A DNA stretch of 64,000 bases from Acanthaster planci (lineage: Eukaryota; Echinodermata; Asteroidea; Valvatida; Acanthasteridae), in the NCBI RefSeq assembly GCF_001949145.1, contig NW_019091379.1, positions 568,532 to 632,531 on the forward strand, given 5' to 3'. The notes beneath the pieces were generated by a model. It was given only the letters and a program-made list of their open reading frames with translations, made no database searches and was not told where the DNA came from. Position numbers and translations under genes: made by a program. Shown piece by piece: positions 1-9,829 of this stretch. The number at the start of each line of letters is the position of its first letter. Positions within the stretch are counted from its first letter, which is position 1.

Positions 1-3000
1 CGGGGATTTATCACTGCTCTCTATGGGAATTTATTTGCTGCGGTGCACCCCTGAGATCCCTTCAGAATAGCCACCGTGTAAGCCGAGAAACGATGCGCCA
101 TCTTATGGGATTACTAGACCCAAAGGGAGCCGAGCAAAGAAGGCAACAGCGGCTAGTACAGAGACGGACGTACAACGGAAGAGGCCTCCCTATAAAAAAA
201 GTTACAAACGGCAATGCCCGCATACCAAATCTTCGTTTCGTAAAGTAAAAAAAAGAATTCCACAAAAAAGGAAAAAAAATAATAGTGTTTTAAAAAGAAA
301 AAAACACAAAATAAAAAATATATATATAATGAAAAAAATGAAATAAATTTTAAAAAATGCTGGCACTAACAGGCTTTTGGAGGTTAATCATAAGACAAAG
401 GACAAGTATTTCTGTTTTTCTCACATAATGTTCGAAAATCGACGCGAGTGTCTCTTCCCCTGCGTATGTTGGTTTCAAAAACGAAACACAACAAAACCAT
501 GAACAAAAACTCGATGTATTCATTTGGCAACTAGATACATGACTGAATGTTTTAGCACAATGGTCTGACAACTTTTGCGACGACACCACTGAATTGTAAA
601 TACAGTGTAATGTCTTCATTTGCTGTTCAGTGGATGAGACGCTGTTTCTTCCTTCAGAGTGTATCGGGTACCAGACTGAAGTGACTTTTCCTTTGGTATT
701 CTTAGCCATGCGAAATGTGGCTAGGTGCCCTCGATGATGGCGTCCAAATTCCACTCGATTCTACCTCAACATTTTTGCTTTGATACACTCAGCCACTCAT
801 TAAGACAACCTGACACTGGAAGTCATTCCGCGCAGGTACTCATGTTTTCGGTACGCAAAGGTGGAATTTGTTTTAATTACGTGGACAGCATACCATCCCC
901 ATTTTGAAGTGGCAGCTGCAAAATGGAGATCTAGATTAATTGGTTCTAGATAAACTGGTAGATAAAAACAGTACCAGTTACATGTTAAATTCAGGACATG
1001 CGGGCTTTTCGCAGCATTTTGCTTGCCAATGACAGTGTAAGCACAAAATAAATGAAACTTCGAATAGAAAATAAAATAACAAAGTGGAAAAAAGTTAAAT
1101 AAAACAAATACTATTATCTTCCTTATTTTGTTGAAGTGTCGTACTGTGGGTTATGATGTACGGCAGCTCAGTATGTCTACAAAAGCGGTTGATGCGAAGA
1201 ACATACTAATTGATGAAGTCGTGCGTTGACTGATAAGTCGTGTAATTTAAGTCAAGCGTGCACGCAGTTCCTCAAAATGGACGCAGGTACGTGATCGCTG
1301 CAAGAACGAGGAAAGAAAAAAGAACCAACACAAAATCTAAAACACAAAGAGTACTTGACAGGTATGCAGACAGGTACTTTGAGTTTAATGTGCGCAAGGT
1401 AAGTCGTGACACTCTGTGCTGGCAGATAGACCCCCTTGACTTCGTTGTTTACCCAGCCGAAGATCGTCTCCGGCAGCAATGGCGGGAGGGACGGCGTGGC
1501 GTGCGGGGAGGACAAGCCAAATAAGACGCACCGGAAAAAATACGGAAAAGGCACTGCGTGACAAAAATGAAAATACAAGGACAAAATAATGACAGAAGCA
1601 AGACAGCCATAGAACTCAACGACGTCAATAAGCCCGACAAAATGTCTCCACTGAAATCACTCCAAAACGAGGGCTCCGCATCTGAAGTCTTGAATCCCAG
1701 GCCACTTTCCTAAGTTTTTCTAATCGAGCAAAAGACAAATATATCGATTGCCCGAGCTCACTTCAGTATACGTATGCAGATGAAAAAAACGTTGATATTC
1801 GAGAAAATCTTAAATAGAAGCCTAATGTGATTTTCATCTCGCCCCTCAAACAGCGCAGACGTCCTTACTGGGTTATCACTACAAAAAATCCCTTGAGTAG
1901 ATTAGATTTAACTCTACCGCTGCTAATGCAAAATCTGCGATGCCAACCTAGATATTTTTCTTCTCTGGATTTGTCCGTGGTTGGAGCGCATTTTGTGCTC
2001 CTGTGAGAGGACTCTGATGCCGGATTGTACTCTTTTTCCCTGCGCATTTAAAAAAACAAGGTTCTGCAAATTGCTTGCTAAATGCACGAGTTGACCTAGG
2101 ACATTCAAAGCTTTTCAATTAAGTTTGGTCCTGTAACATTTTTTAAAATGTTACGGGACCAAACTATCACTGCAGAAGCTTTTTATTGGAATTAGGATGC
2201 AACAATACTTTCTTGCATATAAAAAGTTTGTTTATGAAATAAATTCCAGTTCAAGTTGTGCACACGAACACGAGCAACATGTTTTTTCCCTCTGAACACC
2301 GCTCCCCACGGATTTAAAGACGGAGCAAACTCATTCGACTTTCACACCTCAGTTCGTTCCCCTGATGTGGTACTCTGTGGTCTCGGAAGAGACCGACTTC
2401 CGCTCTGCTAAGTTCTCCTGAATTCTCTTTGAAACCTTGCGACGGGAAAATTGCTTTGCTGGCCCTTCACATTCATTAACTCTTTGCTCCCCGGTGTCAA
2501 CTCCCAGGTGTCCGCCTGTGATGGATTAATAGCGCTAGCGACCTGCGCTTGCCGGACCGTGAAAGAAAAGTAATTTCTGGAGCTGAGAAGCAGTAACAGT
2601 AGCCAATTAAAAAATTCACATTCCAGAAGGGTTGTTTGCAGTTGTTGCAACTCATTATCCGATCTATATCCCTTCTCGTAAGGTTTAAAATGAAGTGAAA
2701 AGAATATGTTTACTGTGGATACAGCACGTTTGATTTTCTTCATTGCTGTTGACGTAACTTCATTATTCTCATATTTTTGGCTTCGGGGAGGAACGGGGGT
2801 CAGGAAATACCCACAAATCTTGGGTATAACTCGAGATGCAAGACGGATATTCTACCAAAAGAAACATATTTGAATTCATCTAAATCGTTTATCTGAAGCG
2901 CATTTTAATTTTGAGGATTGATGGAGGAAACCACGTGAAAAGCAAGAACATCGAATGTCGATGGCAAACCAGTCAGACACGTACATTGCATGTTTGATGA

Positions 3001-3425
3001 ATAGATGGGCAAACACCATTTGACAAAGTTCCGATGTTATTACTCTAAGCAAATAAAAATTGACCTGATAACTTAAGTAGCACACAGCGAAGTAAAAGGT
3101 CTACTCAGATAAAAAACGTGTTGAAAATGGCAAATAACGCGGTGTGCTTGAGCTGAAGAAGTTTACCACGGTCGCTTCTGTTAACACAGGGCGGATCCAA
3201 ATAAAGGAAACTCGGATTAAACCATAATTTATAGGAAAAGTGCAGATTTCTTAATTAAGCATTATGTGTCCCCAGAAAGGCCTGAATGCTTTCTTTGCAA
3301 TGACACCTTGGTCATGTGCTCGATGTCACGGTTGAACAGGTAACAATTAATGCATTGTTGACCAATAGGTGAAATTTGCAATGTGGCAAGTTAGCATACA
3401 CTAATGATGCACATTTGAATGTGCT
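1..3425. other. Intergenic stretch without a recognisable gene
   Basis: Reading frames here are short and low in complexity, and none resembles a known protein. The only structure I can support is the hairpin near 2.1 kb and a short inverted partner. The first 55 bases match, in reverse complement, the sequence at about 3426-3480. Both carry a GGTGCACCCCT-like block next to AATAAATTCCCATAG. AT-rich runs occupy about 245-350. Confidence 0.6.
2104..2190. repeat. Near-perfect hairpin repeat
   Basis: Positions 2122-2165 form two 22-base arms with no real loop and about one internal mismatch. The left arm begins AGTTTGGTCC and the right arm ends GGACCAAACT. Weaker pairing continues outward through AAAGCTTTT on the left and AGCTTTTTA on the right. 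It looks like a very short inverted-repeat element. There is no loop of the size needed for a microRNA precursor. Confidence 0.6.
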
Positions 3426-3579
3426 TAGGGGTGCACCCCTAAAAATAAATTCCCATAGACACCAATGATAAATTAATTTAAATCAAATTATATTTCAAAA
3501 TTCTTTTTAAAATACTTACAACTTACACAGGTGTCCAGGTTGGACACAAAAATTATGTTGGGCATGTCCTCTTTCATGT

Positions 3580-3642
3580 TCCTTTCAATTTTTAGTGGGT
3601 TGACCGATGAATTTTAGAAAACTTCTCGCCCAAAGCAGACCG
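3580..3642 (-). repeat. Short repeat, copy A of three
   Basis: The pattern TTTCAATTTTTAG, GTTGACC, ATGAATTTT and TCTCGCCCAAAGC recurs at about 8275-8339 and 8892-8960 with a few mismatches. Copy A overlaps the C-terminal end of the dead transposase, where its reverse complement encodes WARSFLKFIGQPTKN. The other two copies may be remnants of the same transposon end. Confidence 0.5.
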
Positions 3643-4332
3643 TTGATTATCTCAACGTTACGTCCACCATTGAGATTGCCATCAAAGAAACAGGGTCCAA
3701 TCACGGTGTCATCTCCTCACAGACCTATCCCAAGAGAAATCTTCTCTTGGATCATTTTTACATCGAAACTGAAGTTGGGTGGGGTATGTATCGGAGCGGG
3801 CGGACATTCTGGCTACTGATTTTGGCCATTCATGAAAAATGCTGCTTCATCCTCAATCACAAGGTGCTCCAAGAATCTGGGATGCTGATCAAAGAACCAC
3901 TGGCAAAATCTTAGTTGTCTGGGTCGATCTGCATCAAGAAGTTCGTGTCACCTTTGCATCTTGTAAGGGCACCAATGGATGTCCAATCAAACCATCTTGT
4001 GGCAAAAAGATGGCGAAATTCCAAGCCCATTTCTCCTGGCAGACACATGCGGGTCTCTTTGTAGCAACTCACAGACAGCCCCGACGTTTGCATCAGATCT
4101 TGCCGTTCTTCGTCGGCCTGAGAACCCTTGTTGAGATTCAAGCTTGTCCCTTCCCTTTGGCACTTTCGGATGTACATGTATTTCCAAATTGTCGACTTTG
4201 CGGGAATTTTACGGTCAGGAAAACGCTGCTACTTGCTAGGCTTCTAGTCCTCAACCACTCTGTTACCACAAACACACGCTGTTCAGTTGCAAGCTGCATT
4301 TGCTGGTCTGAGAAAATGAACAACGTTTTCAA
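3600..4332 (-). pseudogene. Degenerate Tc1/mariner-superfamily-like transposase
   Basis: The minus strand, read across several frames, gives a typical animal transposase. An N-terminal helix-turn-helix segment lies at about 4332-4190 (QRVFVVTEWLRTRSL, then KFPQSR). A linker with GRRRTARSDANV and RDPHVSARRNGLGIS follows. Next comes QWFFDQHPRFLEHLVIEDEA followed by AFFMNGQ, which matches the second catalytic Asp region (SDEA.F..NG) of IS630/Tc1/mariner enzymes. The last part is DTVIGPCFFDGNLNGGRNVE then LLWARSF. At least three frameshifts and several in-frame stops break it. The third catalytic Asp region is not visible, so the copy is truncated. The family assignment rests on remembered motif patterns, and the exact clade is uncertain. 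Confidence 0.75.
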
Positions 4333-5689
4333 CTTTCAAGGAGTGTGCAATGAAATAACATGCTGAGGACTGCATAATTTGGAGGCCCAACAAAAGCCCT
4401 ACACTGGGCAGACAAGGTTCTTTACCAAAACATCTATCTGGTGGAAGCCCAGTTGTAACATGGTTGATTGAACTGCTTCGTGCTCAGTCATCTATTACAG
4501 GAAAAATTGAATTTCTTGGTGTCACAAGAAAGAGGACATCATTAGTTAATAAATGGTCGTTGTCAATGTCCAAAATAGTTAACCATGTCCAAGATATCAA
4601 TAAATTGATCTCGGTTTCCTTTTAAAAAAAAAAACACACTGTACATTGTTACAATATACGTCGGGCAGGGCGAAAATCCAAAATCAAATTAAGATCTCCC
4701 CGAATCAAATCCATCCTTTGAAATGTAGCGGTCCGCAGTCCTTCTGCAGGATAGGAGGCGCAAAACCAGGCAACAAAATGGACTCGAGGCGATTGTGGCT
4801 TGATTCCCTTCGATTTATTCCCAGGTGTCAATCAGCAATAAAATTGTAACCAAAAAGAAACCAAGACAAAAACCGTGAAGAGAGACAGAAGACGTATTGT
4901 TATTGAGTGATGGCTTACATGTACATCGTGATAAACGTTACATTCGCTATGCCCATGATAAAGTCACACTACGAAATGTCTCTGTGCAATTATAAATTAT
5001 CTCACCCTGACGTCTAAAAGTTTGCCCAAATTGGTATGAACATTAAAGCCAACGGGAAAAGGGCTTAAGTTATCCCACAAGGAGCCATGTTGCTCCGACT
5101 GCCAGTCTCAAGGTGCAAGTCTCAAGCGTGGGGAACTGTCACTGAGGAAAGCCCAGAAACTTCTCAGGTCCCGCCAAAATGTATCTGGGGTTTCCCCGGT
5201 GAGATAATTACTCTTGATGCGAATATGAACTCTGACCTGCCGGTCTCTGGCAAGAGATCAATGCATGAGTAAGTATGAGCGTCCCTTGCCGTGTGCAGAC
5301 TTAAATTATCTCTAAACCACGCCCTTCGGCCGGAAGTTGCTTACATTCTATTATTCCTACACGTTCCCTGCTTGAACACCATACGCCCCGGATGGCGACT
5401 TGAAATTTGGAACAAACACTGATTAAAATTCTAACAAATTAGGTTAAGGGTAATTTGAAAATTTGCTTAAGCGTCATAACAAGTTTCTAAAACACAAGTC
5501 AGAAAACTTGTAAGTACAATAACGAAAATATGCCACTGAAATAATATCCATACGTCTGCGCAAATGATGCTGGTGGCAGTTGGGCAAATTGCAAACAGTG
5601 GTAATTTACAGCAACATGTTCACACGTGTGCATGTGTGGGTGTCTTGTCATTTCTTTTTCCAAGCAGTATATCCACACCATCCCTCTCA
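4333..5689. other. Intergenic stretch, nothing recognised
   Basis: I see no protein-like frame, tRNA or clear repeat here. A poly-A run at about 4623-4635 may mark an old insertion boundary. Confidence 0.5.
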
Positions 5690-5750
5690 ATATCAGGGGC
5701 CACTCACAATTTGCAATACTTTTTACATTTTGACTTTTTTTCCATTTTTT
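5690..5750 (+). repeat. Dispersed repeat, forward copy
   Basis: The stretch starting CAGGGGCCACTCACAATTT is matched in reverse complement by about 6851-6930, which reads CAGGGGCCGCTCAGAATTTT on the minus strand. Both continue into T-rich sequence. The two may be the ends of one about 1.2-kb inverted-repeat element or two independent copies. Confidence 0.45.
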
Positions 5751-6372
5751 TTAACCCATCCACCCCCAATTCCTATTTTAAAAATTGATTTTTCATCTAG
5801 TACATTGTATATGCATTTAATTTAAATTCAAGTACATGTAAAAAGCTATTATAATGCAACACAGTATGACAAGATGGTGGCTGGAATTGCAATAAAATGC
5901 GCAGGTGAAAGATACATATACATGTACTTTAGTGACGTTTTGTTTTAAAAATCAGCCTTTGCTCTGTCCAGAAACTCCGAAGGTTGTTCTATTTACTGCA
6001 TTTATTGCACTCACGTCTGGGCAACTCTCCTTTCACTTTTTACGGGGATTTTCTTGTTTTTTGCCACAGCTTGATTAAAAAAATAACAAAAGTCTTTTCA
6101 GTACAGTGTGGGAGATATTCATAGCGCATAAATAGTGCAATTTTGAGCATATTCGATGGAAACGTTTAGTCAATAATTCAGATTTTCTCTATAGACCGCA
6201 ACACTATTTTTGCCCCTTTGAGTTTCGAGAGTGAAATAGGGAATAGCCACCAACTGACCAATCAGAGAGCAGAATCAAGATCAGTGATGTCACCCCGACC
6301 GCGAGAATGGTCTGTCCATGGCAGCATCCTGGTACATATTTACGACTGCGATCGATCGCGCACGCAACAGCC

Positions 6373-6483
6373 TGCCGTGTCCAATCCGCTCAGAAAAGGA
6401 CCTCCCGAGCTACGGCTACGCCTACAGTCAACAATCGGAACGGAGACGTAGACGTAGCTCTAGCCAACAGATTTTGATGCAGT
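6373..6483 (+). repeat. Divergent member of the PIF/Harbinger-like MITE family
   Basis: The segment contains GCCGTGTCC at the left, GAGCTACGGCTACGCCTAC and GACGTAGACGTAGCTCTAG inside, and TTTTGATGCAG at the right. This matches, with drift, the 119-bp elements at 33002, 51887 and 59048. It lacks a clean target duplication. Family membership is likely but the ends are approximate. Confidence 0.5.
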
Positions 6484-6850
6484 TTGCTGCTGTGCGGTTA
6501 GTCTTTGATTCAAGATGATGAACAATTCACTGTCATTAGCAATTTCATGGTTCTACGTTCACTGTGTGTATCGGTAGGTTTGTATAATATGCCTGGTACC
6601 CTGCTACTACGTGACCTTTTGATCACCGCAGTAAGTGCCTAGCTTCGAAGTCTAAGAGTAAAAACCACTTCCTTCCGTGAGGTTTCACGCGTGCACGAAC
6701 AGGCAAGGTCTGTATACGGAAACGAAGTTGAAAAAGATTGCATTTTTGGAATGCTGGCGCGGTGCACACGCAATAAGGTAAGTAAAAAAAAATTATTCTC
6801 AATTTTAATATAAAAAGTGAATTTTGATTTTCAATTTATTTCCTTCACCC

Positions 6851-6930
6851 ACCCACCCATTATTTCCAAAAAAAATCGAAATTTAAAAAACATTGAAAAT
6901 TCTGAGCGGCCCCTGAAACCGTTGGATATT
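6851..6930 (-). repeat. Dispersed repeat, inverted copy
   Basis: This is the reverse-complement partner of about 5690-5750, sharing the CAGGGGCC block and the following AATTTT/CAAT stretch. Confidence 0.45.
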
Positions 6931-8045
6931 GAAGTGACAGACGTTTCAGAGCTCCTCTCTGAGGACCATGGACGGTTTATGTTACGTTTACATGACACAG
7001 TCTAAAATATAGTAAGCAATACTTCTGTAAGATACGCATGCTAAACTGTCTGCACTATTGAACAAATTCATCCAAACATACGTTTTTTTGTAACTTACAA
7101 CAAAAGAAGTTATTCCGGGCCCTACCAGTCTTCCGTTCGTTAATGCTGTCCAACATATCCATTTTTTTCTGACGTGAGGGTATTATATACGACCCGCATT
7201 TTTTGCAGCAATCAAACCGTACGGTACACAGATTAGTCTCTCGGGTAGGGGATAGAGATGTTGGCTGGATCATAAACACTTGTTACGGTAACCGAGGTTT
7301 ATTTATTCATAAAACAATGCAGCTGCTCCGTGACACGTTTGTGTAACCCATGGCCTCAAAATTGCTACGAAGACTGATAAATGACTATTCATTTGACGGA
7401 TTGAGCGCCCGTTCTATTAGCGTGTATAGCGGGTGGCATGGATATACCATTCAAAGTGCCAACGCCCGATGACTTCTTGTCCCCACTTGAGATTGAAACA
7501 ATCTGCAACTGGAGTAGCAATAACGACTTTGGTTTGTTTCAAGTTTCCGAATGTTCTAATGCAAATCAGAAGTGAACTGTCTCCTTCAAGAAAGTCCAGT
7601 ATCTGGCGTCTTCTTCAGCTCTTTGTTGAGTTGAAAGCCGTAAATAGTTTGATTAAACACTTACACCCTCATCAGGTTAAGATCAACAGCTTCAAACATG
7701 TAATGCTTGTGCACCAGAATTGGTAAGGTTCTTCGACTAAAATTGTTTTCCCGCAGGTTCGGTAACGTTTTCTGCAACAAAGTGGTACATTTTGCACATG
7801 GAAAGCCAAAATGTGCGATGTCCTAGCTTCGTGGCATGAAAGGCGCTTGCCTTTCATGACGTTTGTTTCAAGAAATCTCACCCATATTCTGTCTCTCCAT
7901 TGGCCGAGAACGTATCATGTCGTATTTTGCCGCGTACTTCAAGAAAAACTATCATATCTCACGGGGGCCTACTTCCGTACATTAGTATATTTATGAGCCA
8001 GAGCTGAATTTTTACTTGTACATTTACCAGCACTGTTGGTCACTG
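6931..8045. other. Intergenic stretch, nothing recognised
   Basis: No credible coding frame is seen. A 24-base perfect palindrome at 7835-7858, starting CATGAAAGGC and ending GCCTTTCATG, is the only local structure. Confidence 0.45.
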
Positions 8046-8134
8046 TATCCGCTCCGAGCGGAACAAAAGAGGGCGTGCTTTTTTGTGCTCACCATTGACC
8101 TCCATTGTGTAATGGAGATCAGTGGTGCTCACTG

Positions 8135-8624
8135 CATAGGGGTGCACTGAACCAATTCATGCTCCATTGAAAATAGTGTAAAATCAACCAAGTTTGGAGC
8201 CCCATGGCAGGCAACTGAAGTCCTGAGGCCTCTCAAACAAAAAACAATGTGTTGTTTGGTCCTTCAGATTTCATTTGATTTTCAATTTTTAGCAGGTTAA
8301 CCAATGAATTTTTAATTATCCGCCCAAAACAAACTCACCCCCCCAAAAAGTGAATGTTGCCAAGCCTTCCCAGCGGCCATTTTTCAAATGACATCCCTCA
8401 CCTTCCTGGGGCTCTTCTGACTAATTTTCAATCCCATTTTTGTCTGATTTGCCCCCAGATGGGTGCCCCTGAATCTACAGAGATGATCCTGGGCCATACT
8501 GACACAATCTCACCATTTCTTGGCCCAAACAGACCCCTCTTTTTGAAACAATTTCTGGGAGTAATTTTTGTGCGCCTCCGCCTGGCGGAGAATTTTCCTT
8601 GAATTGGGACACTGCACCCATAGG
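8135..8624. mobile_element. Inner inverted-repeat element nested in the 8.0-8.7 kb element
   Basis: The left end CATAGGGGTGCACTGAACC (8135) continues to AATTCATG. The right end, in reverse complement, reads CCTATGGGTGCAGTGTCCC and continues to AATTCAAG (8597-8624). The GGGTGCAC core also occurs at about 44-52 and 3428-3437, suggesting more members. The interior holds copy B of the short repeat seen at 3580. Confidence 0.55.
8275..8339 (-). repeat. Short repeat, copy B of three
   Basis: It shares TTCAATTTTTAG, GGTTAACCAATGAATTTTT and CGCCCAAA with the copies at 3580 and 8892. It lies inside the inner 8.1-8.6 kb element. Confidence 0.45.
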
Positions 8625-8891
8625 CGCGCCATAAGGCAAGTATATGCGCGTTTGACGCAGAGCCAGCTCAAGGACGCGTAACCGATTTACTTCAGCATGT
8701 GTGGTCCTTTTTTGTTCGGCACGGAGCGGATATGATACGCAGGCGCGAACATTATTCCAGCTGCAAATGAAGAGTGCGCCACAGTTCTCATGAACACCAG
8801 TGATGTGTCCCTAGACTTTGGAATTCTTTTGAAATTACTCACGGTTCAGACTGCACAGAAAAATGATGATCAATATGACTGTCGTCTTTGA

Positions 8892-8960
8892 ATTTCCTTT
8901 CAAATTTTGGTGAGTTGACCAATGACTATGTGAGAAATTCTCGCCCAAAGCTGACCACCC
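8892..8960 (-). repeat. Short repeat, copy C of three
   Basis: It shares TTTCCTTTCAAATTTT, GAGTTGACCAATGA and AATTCTCGCCCAAAGCTGACC with copy A. The flanks outside about 65 bases do not match. Confidence 0.45.
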
Positions 8961-9184
8961 CCAAAACGAAAGATATTTTCCGGACTGTGAAAAGTAGCAA
9001 AGTTTGAATAAGCGTCCCTCTGCAAATGGCTACATAGTGCCACTTTTTGCACCCTATTGCATCCAAATTGCTCAGAAATGGAAGCCCCAATTCTCCAATT
9101 CCTTGGCTCTCAGAACTCTCTAATATCGAATATCTTGAGATTATAACTTAATTTATAAATACTTCAGACAGTTTAGCTATTCCT

Positions 9185-9220
9185 ATTGGTCGAGAGCCCG
9201 TCACGTGGCCGGTCTATAAA
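9185..9220 (+). promoter_or_regulatory. Compact promoter-like motif set: CCAAT, E-box, TATA
   Basis: An inverted CCAAT box (ATTGG, 9185-9189), a palindromic E-box (CACGTG, 9202-9207) and TATAAA (9215-9220) lie in order within 36 bases. The spacing is right for an RNA polymerase II start near 9245-9250. Downstream there is a GT donor-like site (GATGGTAAAA, GT at about 9327) and two modest reading frames, but no recognisable protein. The motif set is read directly. That it works as a promoter is inference. Confidence 0.4.
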
Positions 9221-9391
9221 GCAGACGACCCGTTCACGTTACACTACGCACGCACAGCAAGCACGCCAATGCCATGCACGGTCCATGGTCGTAACAGCTA
9301 GCATGGCTGTCAACTTGACGTCGATGGTAAAAATGGCATGCAACCATCACAGTTATCACCAGAATGCCCTTTCAGATGACGTTAAGCAATA

Positions 9392-9823
9392 ATGTGGCAG
9401 TATTTATCGATTATTTTTGCTAAAAATGAGCTTAATGTAGCAGAGCTGCTGAGACACGTTGTCAGAGCCTCTTGTACAGTGTATGTGATTTCGACATGTC
9501 GTGATTCGAATCATACGGCTGTTTACTGTAATGCTTACGCTAGGAAATATGTTAAAGAAATTTTGAGTTTAGTCGTTTCAAAAGTTTATAATTTGAAACC
9601 CCAGTTTAATTCTTATCGATATTATAGTTTTCTTTTAATGTTGATAAATACAATCATCTTGAGTCTTGAAAAGAGTTGTAGCTGTGTTTACATTTATTAC
9701 CCGTTTTCCTGGATTTTCAATGGCATTGACAACTGTAGTCTGGTATCCGATCTGGTTCATACCGTTTTAAATCGAGTTGAGGCAGACACAAGTCAGTTAA
9801 GAGTGGCGCGTGAACATGAATGA
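9392..9823 (+). CDS. Uncertain 143-codon reading frame, no family recognised
   Basis: An uninterrupted frame lies about 150 bases downstream of the CCAAT/E-box/TATA cluster. The predicted protein is rich in Ser, Val, Tyr and Leu, has a hydrophobic stretch around residues 80-93, and shows no motif I know. Codon choice looks like background AT-rich sequence rather than that of the GC-richer genes in this window. It may be chance. I list it only because of the upstream promoter-like motifs and because it is the longest + strand frame in the first 15 kb. Confidence 0.15.
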   Translation: MWQYLSIIFAKNELNVAELLRHVVRASCTVYVISTCRDSNHTAVYCNAYARKYVKEILSLVVSKVYNLKPQFNSYRYYSFLLMLINTIILSLEKSCSCVYIYYPFSWIFNGIDNCSLVSDLVHTVLNRVEADTSQLRVAREHE

Positions 9824-9829
9824 GGAAAA

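Larger units (their letters stand above)
8046..8732. mobile_element. Outer inverted-repeat element (about 0.69 kb) with a nested element
   Basis: The left end TATCCGCTCCGAGCGGAAC (8046-8064) is matched inverted by GTTCGGCACGGAGCGGATA (about 8713-8731). These make terminal inverted repeats of roughly 24 bases with two or three mismatches. No coding capacity is seen, so this is a non-autonomous DNA element. I could not define a target duplication, so the superfamily is open. A second inverted-repeat pair lies inside it. Confidence 0.6.

Noticed and set aside
2122-2165. microRNA precursor
   Set aside because: The hairpin has no terminal loop and is too short for a precursor.
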